Shown piece by piece: positions 12,211 to 24,040 of a DNA stretch of 64,000 bases. The notes under the pieces were generated by a model. The model did no database searches. It was not told where the DNA came from and saw nothing but the letters and a program-made list of their open reading frames with translations. The stretch is taken from positions 15,258,934 to 15,322,933 of the forward strand of contig NC_071398.1 in assembly GCF_022682495.2 (NCBI RefSeq). The letters run 5' to 3'. This DNA is from Desmodus rotundus (lineage: Eukaryota; Chordata; Mammalia; Chiroptera; Phyllostomidae). A program made the translations under genes and the position numbers. Numbering within the stretch: the first letter of the stretch is position 1; every line of letters begins with the position of its first letter.

Positions 12211-13115
12211 ATCTTACTGTTGTAAGTGTTGCTATAAATATTCATGTACAAAGTTCTGTGTGTGGATATGTTTTCATTTGATTACATGTTAATTCCATGT
12301 TTAACTCTGAGGAGATAACAGACTTTTACACACTAGCAACACTATTTTACATTCCTATTAGCAATGTATGAAAGTTCAAATTTCTCCACATCCTTGCTAT
12401 TACTCGTTATTTTAAATTTTTGGTCTTTCACTGTGGTTTTGATTTGCTTTTCCCTAATGACTAGTGATGTTGAATGTGTTTTTATGTGTTTACCAGCTAT
12501 TTGTATATTGTCTTTGGAGAAATGTGTACTCAAGGTCTAAAAATAGTCCCATTTTAAAATTGGGTTGTTTGTTTTTTTTTGACTTGTAAGAGGGTTTTTG
12601 TTGTTGTTGTTTTTTTTTTTTAGTATGTATATTCTGGATATTTTCTTGAGCTTATATGCTTGTAATATAGTACATTCTTTTCCCATTGTGTGCATTCCAT
12701 CTTGGAATCCCCCCAAACCTTTAAGTTATTTTTAAAAATTTGTATATGTTAAAGTTCATTCTTTGTGATATACGCTTGTGTGGGTTTTGGCAAATGCACA
12801 AAGTTAAGTATTGCTTACCCCAGTTCCATCATCTTAAAAATCTTCCATGGGCCCTCTTGGTAGTTAACCCACTCCTTCTTCCCTGTGTGTCTAATTTTTT
12901 TCACTTTGCAAATGCATTTAAGATAACATTCATTCATGTCATTGTATATATCACTTGCTAGTTTCTTTTTATCACTATAAAGTGTTCCACTATATGGATA
13001 TCCTGAAGGTAGTGGATCCATTCACCTGTTGAAAGATATCTTGGTTCCTTAAAATTGGTAATTATTAATAAATTTGCTGCAGAGAGTCACATACAGGTTT
13101 TTGTGTGAACGTAAG
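12211..13115 (-). mobile_element. Further antisense L1 3' fragments
   Basis: Two adjoining pieces with L1 3' UTR phrases are present: tccacatccttgctatta and ccctaatgactagtgatg in the first, and attggtaattattaataa with a caaatgcacaaagttaa neighbourhood in the second. T runs near 12.57 and 12.61 kb separate them. Confidence 0.55.
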
Positions 13116-13439
13116 TGTTCAGTTGACTAGATCTCAAAGAATTATGTTTTGGCTTCATTGATTTTACTCTTTCTGTTTCATTTATTTTCTGCTTTCATTT
13201 TCATTATTGCCTTTCAAGTAGAGTAGTTTAAGGAGGAAGGGTTAATGTCTACTTCTTCAGGGAGTGTGATACAGGTGTTCAGGCTGTATTAAGGGTTGTT
13301 TCAGTGGATGGGTAAGATCTGAAGCCATATAACTTTGAAAGTGAGAAAAAAAAGAGAAAGTGGAGACAGGGACAGTATACTACTCTTTCTAAAAATTTAT
13401 TTTTTATTTATTTTCATTTTCTCCAGAGGACATTTTTTC

Positions 13440-13631
13440 ATTGCTTTTTTTTTTTTTAGAGAAAGAGGAAGGGAAAGAGAGAAACATATATGTGAAAGAG
13501 AAACATTGATTGGTAGCACCCTGACAGGGGATCAAACCTGCAACATAGGTAATGTGCCCTGACCAAGAATCGAACCCACAATCTTTTTGGTATATGGGAT
13601 GATGCTCCAACCGAGTCATACTGGCCTGGGC
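13440..13631 (-). mobile_element. VES SINE
   Basis: Antisense GA block after a T run, a duplicated gagaaacat motif, and a head ending gtcatactggcctgggc. The B-box complement is aatcgaacccacaatc. Confidence 0.88.
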
Positions 13632-13652
13632 CTCAGAATTTAGTATTTAGAT

Positions 13653-13864
13653 CAGGGTCTCTCAACTTCGGCACTGTTGACATTTCATATTGATAATTCT
13701 TTGTTTTGGGGGTCTGAGTTATGTATTGTAGGATGTTTAGCAGCATCCTGGGCACCCACTTGCTATATGCCAGTAGTATCCCTGTAGATGTGACAACCAA
13801 AACCTCCTCCAGACATTGTCAAATCATCCCTGGGAAGTAAAATTGTCCCCATTGAGAACCAGTG
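13653..13864 (+). mobile_element. MER5A-type hAT MITE
   Basis: Terminal inverted repeats are cagggtctctcaacttcgg and cattgagaaccagtg. Internal landmarks are ggcactgttgacatttc, attgtaggatgtttagcagc and agacattgtcaaat. This is an almost full-length copy of the non-autonomous Charlie-related family common to placental mammals. No intact 8-bp target duplication could be seen. Confidence 0.85.
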
Positions 13865-14112
13865 TGGAGAGAGAAGACCCCAAAAAAGAACTCAGATCTC
13901 AGAGAAGCTTTTTAAAGGAACTGGCAGATTGAAGGACGTACCCAGTGGAGAGGAGAATGTTGAAGCTGTGGAAGAGAAGACACCTGATAGAACTAGGGAA
14001 TGGAATTGAGATGGGGAGATCAGCTTTATATGGGAGATAGGTCACCTTTTTCCCAGAAAAAGGAAGAAGTGAAAGGATAAATTAGATATTTGTGTGTGTG
14101 TGTGCACCACCC

Positions 14113-14318
14113 CCGTATTTTTCAGACCATAAGATGCACCTAGGTTTTAGAGGAGGAAAAGAGGGAAAAATTTTTGAAGCAAAGAATGTGGTAAAATATT
14201 TAATAACAAAAATAGCATAATATTCCCCCCCTCCCGCGAGCCAGGTAAGCTGCATTCAGACTGTAAGACGCACCCCCCATTTTGGGGGAAAGTGCGTCTT
14301 ATAGTCCGGAAAACATGG
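14113..14318. mobile_element. Inverted-repeat MITE of unassigned family
   Basis: Imperfect 27-bp terminal inverted repeats (14113-14139 and 14292-14318) read ttcagaccataagatgcac on the left and gtgcgtcttatagtccgg on the right. A second, shorter copy of the right-end word lies just inside (actgtaagacgcacc, 14260-14274). A (GT)n run abuts the left edge. Confidence 0.7.
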
Positions 14319-14343
14319 GGGGGGGTATATGCGCGCGCACACA

Positions 14344-14563
14344 TTTTTTAATTTTATATTTACTTATTTTTAGAGAGAGAGGAAAGGGAGGGAGAAAGAG
14401 AGAGAGAAACATCAGTGTGCAAGAGAAACATAGATTGGTTGCTTCTCATGTGCCCCCAACCAGAGACCTGGCCTGTAACCCAGGCATGTGTCCAACTGGG
14501 AGTCAAACTGGCAACTCAGTTTGCAGGCCGGCATTCAATTAACTAGCCTACACCAGCCAGGGC
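14344..14563 (-). mobile_element. VES SINE
   Basis: It starts immediately after the preceding MITE and a GC/AC run. Antisense head ends ctacaccagccagggc; the ttaactagcc just before it is a small departure from the usual anticodon-arm region. Confidence 0.92.
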
Positions 14564-15157
14564 ATATTTTTGAGGGTGGTATAGAAGACAGTGGCTCTCT
14601 GCTATCCTTGTCAAGTAGAATAGAGATCCCTTGCTAAATGGGGTGTCACTACAATAACTGCCATTGAAGCAGCATCCTCAAGGGAACCAGCTTTAAATTA
14701 GAGAGTTGGGGGTGGAGGTAATCTGTTAAGAGATTGAGGTAAACAGAAGTTGAGTGGGTGGTGTCATCCTTGTTAGCAGCCTGAAGCCCAGGGGAAAAGT
14801 GCAGAGTAGCAGTAAGGGATTAAGAAAAGAAACTATCTAAAACAGAGTGCTGGATTTGGGAGAAATGGAGGATCTATGTTACAGGAGTTTCTTTCTAGAA
14901 ACTATAGATCTTGTATGTATAATCATTCAAAGTGTAGGATTAATATCCATATCACTTGGTAAAGGACTTACTGATGTGATTTGTTAGAGGACTACTTTTA
15001 AAATTTTTACATTATGCTTTTATTATTATCTGATAATATGCTGTTAGTTTAAGTACTGGAACCCTATTGTTGACTTAAAAATTATAGTCAGTAGTAATAT
15101 GCATGTTATTGAGACCCAGATTTGTTTCTGTTCTATTAATGTTCTTTGTATAATAGA

Positions 15158-15345
15158 TCTAACATTTATTTGATGTCTGTTCTGGATACAGTGCTAGCTG
15201 TTGACACAGATTATCTAGAATCCTCACAACAACCTTTCAGTGCAGAGATTATCCTCAATTTACAGATAAGGTAACTGAAACTCAGCAGATTGACTTGATG
15301 AACCTAAGTGGTGTATTTGACTCCAAAGTCAGTATTCTCCATTCT
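15158..15345 (-). mobile_element. MIR, antisense, nearly full length
   Basis: Ordered antisense MIR blocks are acatttatttgatgtctgtt, atcctcacaacaaccttt, caatttacagataaggtaac and tgactccaaagtcagta. It is the best-preserved MIR in the window. Confidence 0.8.
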
Positions 15346-15879
15346 CTTTTTCTCCTTTGATTCCCTGTCCCCCCGCTTGTTGTGTTACTCCATACTATCT
15401 CCTAAATATATGATACATACTCTAATTTTTGTCTAGTGTGATTCTGTCCTGTGTTTATGTTGGAATCGTAATTATTAGACCACTTTTGTTGTTTTCTCTC
15501 TGCTTTTAAGGGATTTTTCCCCCAGCTCTTCTCCTGGTCATTCTGAATTTTGTCTTCCATAGTAGCTGCCATTGTACATAATTACTACAAATAGTACAAT
15601 ATTTGGAAACATGAATATATATTTGGTATCTTTATATTGTTCACAAGTAACTTGAAAAGCACAGGTTCTAAATGCCAACATCTGTGGTCCACTGTTTTCA
15701 AAGCAACTCTTTACCCACCTAATTGCTATTACGATGCGATTTCTTGCCTGTTGGTGAGAATGTCACCTGGAATGGACTCAAAGGTTTATTATAATGTAGA
15801 TAGACTTAATTTTATACTAGCTGTTTTCTCCTTATAGGCCACCATAATGACGATCTTAGGAGGAAATTACATTGTCTGG

Positions 15880-15945
15880 CGCATATGTGTGTGTGTGTGT
15901 GTATGCCTTGTATATGTATATATACATATACACATATAATTTTTA
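15880..15945. repeat. (GT)n followed by (TA)n-rich palindromic microsatellite
   Basis: About ten GT units at 15885-15902 are followed by atgtatatatacatat, a self-complementary TA/CA tract. Confidence 0.85.
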
Positions 15946-17379
15946 TTTTTACAAAAGCATACTAGTACATATTCTGTGTTCTCTTGTAAATTGACCATAT
16001 TTATTTTTTCCTACATGTGGATGTTAACCTGTGATTGCAGCACTATTTCTATGCCATTGACTTTATCCCTACAATCAAGCATCAGAGTAGTGTTAAATAC
16101 TGTAAATGGTTGCCAAATGAGTCTCGTATATTTTCTTTTTTGTTGTTAGAATTCCTTCGAATAACTGTTAATTATTATTATGATTTTTCAGCAGTGATAG
16201 AACCTAAAAGTAGTGGAATTGTTTGTTTTTTTGAAACTCTTCTCAGGAAGTATTTTCTTTCTGAGGATATACTTTGGTAGGATATACTAGAATTGAGTAC
16301 CTGTGTGAAATTCTACATTTATTCTGGTACACTTCTTCTTAATATGTTCTTGAATAAAGTGGATTTCCTTTACTTAATGAGCTTGGGTATAAATTAGTTC
16401 ACATTCTTTTAAAATTCTTATTGCATTGTTTTTTCTGACTCTGGCTCTGTTAATATAATCTAATTTTCAACATTAATTTTCCTTTTTTTAAATTACTCAT
16501 CATTTTTGTTCTAATTCCCTTTCTAGTGTGCTAATTTTCCTTTCCAAGATTCTGAATTGTTTTGAATTTAGCCAATTAATAGCTTGTTAACTCTCATTTT
16601 TCTTGCAAAGTTCTATTTCTTTTTTTAGTTACTACAAGTATCATAGAAGTTCTACATGCCTTTCTTTGTTTAAAGAATCAAATTATTGAGTAAAGCGTGT
16701 TCTGGGAAAAGTTCCTTGACTCTGCCTCTACTTCACTTTCCTTTTTCCCCTGCCTTGTGACAGTTGCTTTCATTTCTTTTAGCAGTGTCTTTTGGTATTT
16801 GCTTTCACATTTCTAGATGAAATGGTCATACTGCTATTTCTTGATTTTTCATTTTTAGCCATTTTCTGTTGACTTTCCATTGTAGAAAGCGAAGGTAAGG
16901 TTAGTACATTGCCACTCCTGATTTCACATGGGCACATTTCTCATTCTCCAATATGGTTATATCATAATTGTGGCTAGATTGATATTGTTCATGTCTACAT
17001 ATTGTGCTATTCATAGCTAAATTATATAGTATAGTATAGTATTATTTTTCTTTCCTTGTACAGTTTATTTTTTTAGAGTTAATGATTGTTGTTATTGTTC
17101 TTTGTACTTACGCTAATTCATTCCTAAAGTGCCTGAATCTCATCCCCAAACTTTCAGACATATCAGTTATTTTGTCAGTTTTATTTTCTTGGAGACTTCT
17201 CTCTCAGCCTTCTAATAACCTTATGTAATTGGGACTAGGCCATTTATTATACATCTGCCATTCTGCGAGCTCCCCTGTCTATCATTTTGAAGAGTCCCTT
17301 GGCCTTTCTACTGTGCTGATCACCTGTTTCTTGGATACATGTCCTCCTTTTGCCTGATTCCTTTACACTCATTTTGGAG

Positions 17380-18300
17380 TACTTCATCCAGTAGCTGAAG
17401 ACAATGGGAGGTAAATTTTTGAGACCTTATATATTTAAAAATGTCTTTATTCTCCCCTCAGACTTAATTATTGCTGGTGTATAATTCTAGATTAGATTTA
17501 AATTATTTTCAAAATTTTGAAGGCATTGCTCTCCATTTTCTTCTAGCTTCCAGTTTTGAGAACTTTGATAACACTCTAATTCTGTTCTTCATGTGTAATG
17601 TGTTCTCTTCCCAGTCTTTTAGGTTCTTTTCTTTGTCATAATGACACGTGTTAGTATGGATTTGTTTTCATCCATTGTGCTGACCTCTCAGTGAAGCCAG
17701 CCTTTCTTTCTTTCTTTTCATTTTCCATTCTCTTCTTCTGGAACTTGTCTCTTTCCTTAACTCTTTGGGGAAAATTTTTTTTTTAAAGATTTTATTTATT
17801 TATTTTTAGACAGAGGGGAAGGGAAGGAGAAAGAGAAGGAGAGAAATGTCAATGTGTGGTTGCCTCCCACATGCCTCCCACTGGGGACCTGGCCCACAAC
17901 TCAGGCATGTGCCCTGACTGGGAATCAAACCAGCAGCCCTTTGGTTTGCAGGCTGGCACTCAATCCACTGAGCCACACTAGCCAGGGGGAAAACTTTTTT
18001 ACTTTGATCTTTCCATTTTTCTTTGAACCTTCAATTTGTTATTTTTAATTTCTAGGGGTTTTTATTTTATCTTTTTTAATAAGCACATGTTCTTATTTCA
18101 GGGTTATAATATCTTTTTCCTCTCAGGTTATTGGGGATAGGTTTTGTTTTTATTTTTGAGGTTTCCCTCTTACTGCATAGTCTTTTTCCTCCACTTTTCC
18201 TTTTGCCTGTCTTTAATGTTGAAGCTTTTCTCAGATGTTTGCTGATTTATGACTCTGCTTATTTTTTAAAATGGGGTACCAAAATATTAATGTCAGTTCT
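17380..18300 (-). mobile_element. Degraded L1-type ORF1 region, antisense
   Basis: Phrases such as attgctggtgtataattcta, gaaggcattgctctccattt and cttctagcttccag match antisense L1/HAL1 ORF1 sequence from old elements. A VES SINE splits it at 17785-17988. Edges are uncertain. Confidence 0.5.
17785..17988 (-). mobile_element. VES SINE with visible target duplication
   Basis: Well-conserved antisense copy. The flanks ggggaaaattttttt and gggggaaaactttttt form the target-site duplication. The head ends gagccacactagccaggg. Confidence 0.95.
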
Positions 18301-19024
18301 ATGATTCTAAGTGGCACTTGCTAACTGCAGCCCTCACTGTAAGTATTTTACTAGGTTACTGTAACCTGTGATGTCATTACCTGTAAGTCTTTTCTCTTTA
18401 GCTAATCCCCCAAAGCAAAATCTTCCAGAAAGGGGTTTGTACTATTGCCTCCAAAGTATAAGCCCCTTTACACACTGTGAGCCAAGGGAGGGAAAAGTAC
18501 TGGGGATTTCAATATACAAGTTTTAGAGAGACTTTTATTTCATCACTGTTTTCAGTGTGGTTACCCTGGCTCTCAGTTGCCCTTCTGTTTTACCTCTTCA
18601 GGAAGTCTTCAGTCTTGTGCCTTGAAGAACATATATCCAGTAATGTAGAGTGAGGAGGTATGGAAAATCGGGAAGGAGATCAGTAACTCATTTAAACAAA
18701 CTTTGTGCCAATCTTGTTTTCAGCTTTATCTTCACCTCAACTTCTAAAAGTACCCGATGTAGTGCATTTCCTGAGTGTTTGGAGGTCATTTTTCTGTTGT
18801 TGTTTGAAATCCGTTTTCTTTTCACTGCTGGCTTAAGTTTTAGCTTTTTCAGGTGCTAAATCAGTTACCATGAAAACTGCATTCCAGCTTCTAAAAGTGT
18901 TGCTGCGGATTCACCCCCTGCCCTTTTTGTTTTTGTGAGTTTACACCCTTAAAAAAAAACATTTTACTATCATTTCGTGGAGTTTCAATTGGGAATAGGC
19001 AAATGTGTGTCTTCATTCCACTGT
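18301..19024. other. Intron 1 stretch, unassigned
   Basis: No repeat or coding signal was recognised; the small open frames have no familiar content. Confidence 0.45.
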
Positions 19025-19929
19025 CAAGTTCTTTTGATTTATTTTTGTTTTTCATTGAGGTGAAAATTACATAACATACAGCTGACCACTTAAAAGTCTT
19101 CAATTAAGTGATATTTAGTGTATCTACAATGTTGTGCAACCACCAGCTCACTCTAGTTTCAAAACGTTTTCATCACCCCTTAAAAACACCCCATAACCAT
19201 TAAGTAATTACTCCCCATTTCCTCTCCCCTACCCCCATCCTCTGGTGACTTCTAATCAGCTTTCTATCTCTCTGATTTTGACTGTTTAAATGTATAAACG
19301 GCATCATACAAAATATGTGACCTTTTTTGTCTGGCTTCTTTTCCTTAGTAGTGTTTGCAGGTTCATCCAGCTTACAGCATCTGTCAGTATTTTGCTTCTC
19401 TTAATGGGTGAATAATCCATTATGTGTATATGTCATAATTTGCTTCCTCATCCATCTATTGATGGACATTTGGATTATTTGTATCTTTTGGCTATTATGG
19501 ATAATGTTGCCGTAAACGTTGGTGTACAATTTTCTGTGAAGACATATGTCTGCATTTTCTTGGATATATACCTGGAGGTGGAACTGCTGGGTCCTATGGT
19601 AATTATATGTTTGACTTTTTGAGGCACTGTCAAACTTTTTCCACAGTGACCGCATGTTTTATTTTGCTACCACTAATGTATGAGAGTTGCTATTTCTCCA
19701 CATCCTCACCAGCTCTTGTTATTTTCTGTGTGTGTATTTGTGTGTGTTTTAAATGAAAGCCATCCTAGTGGGTGTGAAATAGTATTGTTGCGGTGTTTTG
19801 CACTTCATGAATGACCAGCCAGGGATGTTGATCATCACTTCATGTGCTTGTTGGCAATTCATATGTCTTCTTTGGAGAAATGTCTATTTAAGTCCTTTGC
19901 CCATATTTTTAAAAGATTTTATTTATTTT

Positions 19930-20122
19930 GCCCTGACTGGTGTGGCTCAGTGGGTTAGGCGTCGTCCACAAATAGAAAGGTCGCCCGTTCAATTCCTGGT
20001 CAGGGCACATGCCTGGGTTGTGGGCCAGGTCCCTGGCTGGGGGCATGCAAGAGGCACATCGATGTTTCTTTTTCTCTCCCTCTCTTTCTCCCTCCCTTCC
20101 TCTCTCTCTAAGAATCTTCTAA
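19930..20122 (+). mobile_element. VES SINE, left member of an inverted pair
   Basis: Head gccctgactggtgtggctca with B box cgttcaattcctgg; CT-rich tail ending in a tctctctctaagaatc stretch. It is preceded by aaagattttatttatttt, which looks like the start of another antisense copy. Confidence 0.95.
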
Positions 20123-20124
20123 AG

Positions 20125-20353
20125 GTTTTATCTATCTATCTATCTATTTAATTTTTAGGAAGAGAGGAAAGGGACGGAGAAAGAAAGGGAAAGAAACATT
20201 GATATAGGAGAGAAACATGGATTGTTTGCCTCTTGCACACCCCCAACCAGGGACCTGGCCCACAACCCAGGCATATGCCCTGACCAGGAGTCAAACCTGC
20301 AACCTTCCAGTTTTCAGGAAATGCCCAACACATTGAGCTATACCAATCAGGGC
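20125..20353 (-). mobile_element. VES SINE, right member of an inverted pair
   Basis: It begins with an (ATCT)n tail within a few bases of the preceding plus-strand copy, so the two are tail to tail. Head complement ends gctataccaatcagggcc. Confidence 0.95.
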
Positions 20354-20487
20354 CCTTTGCCTATTATTTAAATTGGGTTGTCATTTTGTTGTTGAGCTCT
20401 AAGAGTTCTTCATATATTCTGATAATTATATATTATCAGACACATGATTTGCAAATACTTTCTCCCATTCTTTGAGTTATCTTCACT

Positions 20488-20720
20488 TAAAAAAATTATT
20501 TATTTATTTATTTATTTTTAGAGAGAGAGGAAGGGAGGGTGAAAGAGAGGGAGAGAAACATTGCTGTGTGAGAGAAACATCCATTGGTTGCCTCTCACAC
20601 ACCCCTAGCCAGGGACCTGTCCTGCAACCCAGGCATGTGCCCTGACCCGGAATTGAACCAAATTGGAGACCTTTCACTTTGTGGTATGACATCCAACCCA
20701 TGAACTGCGCCAGTCAGGGC
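20488..20720 (-). mobile_element. VES SINE
   Basis: An (TTTA)n tail, a GA block and a head ending actgcgccagtcagggcc. The B-box complement is cggaattgaaccaaattgg, with a short internal change. Confidence 0.94.
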
Positions 20721-20935
20721 CACTTTTTTAAACATTGAATTTATTGTGGTGACACTGGTTTAAAAAATTATACAGGTTTCAGGTACACAGTTCCATGCAT
20801 ATCATCTGTGTACTACATTGTGTGTCCACCACCGCAAGTCAAGTCTCCTTCCATCACCAGTTATCCCCCTGTACCCTCCACGTCCCCACACTCCTGCAGT
20901 CATCGTACTGTTGTCTGTGTTCACTTTCTTGATAG
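20721..20935 (-). mobile_element. L1 3'-end insertion
   Basis: The sequence aacattgaatttattgtggt, then gacactggtttaaa and ggtttcaggtacacagttcc, is the antisense 3' terminus of a later L1 family. The host L1 resumes after it at tttcttgatagtatctttt. Confidence 0.65.
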
Positions 20936-22834
20936 TATCTTTTGATGCACAGAAGGTTTTAATTTTTATGAGGTCCATTTTATCTAGTCTTTTCTTTTGT
21001 TGCTTGTGCTTTCAGTATCAAATCTAAGAATCCCATGGCCAAATCCGAGGTCATGAAGCTATATGCCTATGTATTCTTCTATGAATTATGGTTTTATCTC
21101 TTATATTTAGGTCATTGGTCTATTTTTGAGATAATTTTTATATCAAGTATGAGGTGGGGGTTCAATTTCATTCTTTTGTATGTGGTTATCCAGATGTCCC
21201 AGCATTGTTTGTTGAAGGGACAGTTCTTTCCCCCATTGAATTGTCTTAGCACCCTTGTCAAAAATTAATTGACCATAGATGTTTTGGGTTTATTTCTGGA
21301 CTCTCAATTCTGTTCCTTTAGTCTGTATGACTATCCTTATGCCAATACCACACTTTTGATTACTGTTGCTTTGAAGCTTTGTAGTAAGTTTTGAATTGTT
21401 AAGTGTGAGTTGTCTTTTGTTGTTGTCGTTTTCAATATTATTTTGGTTGTTCCTGGCCCCTTTCAGTTCCTTATAAATTTGAGGATTGGTCTTTCCATTT
21501 CTGCAGAAAAAGCCATAGAAATTTTAGTAGAGATTGCTTTGACTCTGTTGATTGCTTTGTGGAATATTGCAGTGTTAATATTAATGCTTCCAGTCCATGA
21601 ACATGGGAAATCCTATCATTTATTTAGGTCTTTAATTTCTTTCAGCCATATTTTGTAGTTTTTAGTGTACAGATTTTTTTGCTCCCCTGGTTAAATTTAT
21701 TCCGAAGTATTGTATTATTTTGGAGGCTATTGTAAATGGAATTGTTATCTTAATTTCCTTTTTGGATTGTTCATTGCTGGTGTGTAGAAGCACAACTGAA
21801 TTTTGTGTGTTTAATCTTCTACCCTGAAACTTTCCTGAGTTCATTTATCAGCTCTAGTTGTGTTTTGTGGATTCTACGAGACTTTCTACATATAGAATTA
21901 TGTATATGCAAATAGATAGTTTTACTTCTTCCTTAACAATTTGGATGCTTTTTATTTCTTTTTGTTGCCTAATTGCTCTGGTTAGGACTTTCCAGTACAA
22001 TGTTGAATAACAGTGGTGAAATCTAGCATTGTCTTGTTCTGATTTTAGGGGGTAAACTTTCAGTTTTTCGCTATTAAGGATGATGTTAGCTGTGAATTTT
22101 TCATAAGTACCACTGATCATTTTAAGGAAGTTTCCTTCTGTTCCTAGTTTGCTGCGTTTTTATTTTTCATCGTGAAAGGGTGTTGAATTCTTCAAATATT
22201 TTTTCTGTGTCAATTCTGATGATCATGTGTTTTTCCCCCCCTTCATTCTAGTAATGTAATTTTTATATTTTGATCTTCCCTTGCATTCCAGGGGTAAATT
22301 CCATTTGTTCCTTTTAATGTGCTATTAGATTTGGTTTGCTAGTATCTTGCTCAGGATTTTTGTGTCTGTATTCATAAGGGATATTGTTCTTGTGGAATCT
22401 TTATCTTGCTTTGGTATGAAGGTAATACTGGCCTCATAGAATGTGTTAGGAAGTGTTCTCTATTCTTTGGGAGAGTTTGAGAAGAATTTCTGTTAATTCT
22501 TCTCTAAATCTTTGTAGAATTTACCAGTGAAACCATCTCGTGCTGGACTTTTTTTGTTTGAGATTTTTTGGCTATGATTTGATCTCTTTATTTGCCATAT
22601 GTCTATAGAGATTTTCTGTTGAGTCAGTTTTGGTAATTTGTGTGTTTATATAAGACTATTTCTTGTAGATTGTCTATTTTGGTGTTGGTAGTATTGGTAG
22701 TATTTTTATTATCATAGTATTCTCATAACATATTTTTTACCAATGTCAGTTATAACACATCCTAATAGAGTCCACTTAGCTTGTATTACTGTTGTTTTCT
22801 TCTTTGAAAGTTTTTTTGCCTGAAGTTGTTCTTG

Positions 22835-24040
22835 TAGACTATTCACAGGGCCAATTCTTTAACCTTTGAACTCTGCTATTGGCTCTTCAAGTAAATAACA
22901 ACTGTGCAGAATCAGTAATATCTGGTACATATCAGGAGCTGAGGACAACCACTTGAAACCATTTGTCTTGTAATTCCCTATTGGTGTTGCTACTGTCATC
23001 CTCAATTTTTCAACCACCTACTTTGCCGAAAGGCTGATACAAGTTGATTTTCTCTGAACAAGTTTCTTCAGTTGCTGCAATCAAACACAATTTAAATAAA
23101 TCACCATCAGTAAATGGCTTTCTTTGCTTGACTAAGAAGTGAGCCATTCAGAAACTTTCTGTGGTTGCAGCCTTGTTTTTATTTTTTCTTTTTGTGAAGA
23201 AATCCTTTTGTGATGAGGTATTCTGCTTTCTCTGATTTTTTCTTTTTTCCCCTGTGAGTTGAGAGTATTGTGAAAGCTTACTATGGTAATTAATACTGAT
23301 GTATAAGGTATTCTTACAGCACAGCCACATCATTCACTGCACAATAAACATAGTGCTTTGCCATGTAAATTTGGTAACAAAATAACTCACATTACTCTGT
23401 GCCTTAAAAGTGTGACATTGAGTTGGAAGTCCATTTTTCTCTTTCCTGTTTTGAATGATACACTGATAAGTTAAAAAAAATGTTGCAATACCTCAATATG
23501 CAATGCACTCAGAATGCTGTCGGGTTAGAACTGTGTCCCTGCAATTTGTTTGTGTGCCAGGTAATATCAGGAAGTAATATCTCTCACATCTACTCAGCTC
23601 TATACTTGTGTCAAAGTAACCTCTCCAGGGGTGTCCTACCTTTTGGTGTGTCCGCACCACACTAGAGGAAGAGTTGTCTTGGGCCACACATTAAATACAT
23701 TGCAACACATAATCACACACACACAAAATCTCATGTTTTAAGTAAATTTACGATTTTGTACCAGGCCACATTTACAACCATCCTGGGCTGCATGTGGCCC
23801 GTGGGCCACAGGTTGGACACCCCTGGGTCAATAATACATATACAAATACATGGCTATGTTCCATTAAAACTTTGTGGACACCAGAATTTGAATTTCATAT
23901 CATTTTGTGTCATAGAACAATATTATTTTGATCTTTTTTCAACTACTTGAAATGACTGTTAGCTGTGCGGGAACAACAGGTGATTGGCCAGGTTTGGTCC
24001 CTGGCCTTTATTTTGCCAACCCCTGCTTTGTTGTGTTGTC
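22835..24040 (-). mobile_element. hAT (Charlie/ZBED-like) transposon relic with transposase fragments
   Basis: On the minus strand, segments between about 23.35 and 22.84 kb translate in broken frames to hAT transposase words: KPFTDGDLFKLC, then EKINLYQPFGK and, after frame shifts, a SAQLLF block matching the D-T-AQLLIF motif region. The right part (23.83-24.04 kb) reads in complement aaagttttaatggaacatag and ends gcaggggttggcaaaataa, a hAT-type terminus. A separate MITE lies within. Frameshifts and stops make it non-functional. Confidence 0.65.
23626..23825. mobile_element. hAT-type MITE inside the hAT relic
   Basis: Terminal inverted repeats are caggggtgtcctacc and ggttggacacccctg. Inside are gtcttgggccacaca and cccgtgggccaca, plus a (CA)n stretch. 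Length 200 bp. The expected 8-bp target duplication is not evident. Confidence 0.75.

Larger units (their letters stand above)
14564..17375. other. Intron 1 stretch, mostly unassigned
   Basis: No coding exon was recognised. It holds one MIR (15.16-15.34 kb) and a GT/TA microsatellite; the remainder is AT-rich unique-looking intron. Confidence 0.5.
19025..22730 (-). mobile_element. Old L1, antisense, 3' UTR to ORF2, split by SINEs and another L1 end
   Basis: It starts with a 3' UTR (cattgaggtgaaaattacat, gttgtgcaaccaccagctca, ttgcttcctcatccatctat). After about 20.94 kb it runs through ORF2-type sequence (atggaattgttatcttaatt, gtgttgaattcttcaaata, gaatttaccagtgaaacca) to about 22.72 kb. Three VES SINEs and a 215-bp L1 3' end sit inside, and the host L1 continues after each. 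It is about 2.7 kb without the insertions, with many stops. Confidence 0.8.
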
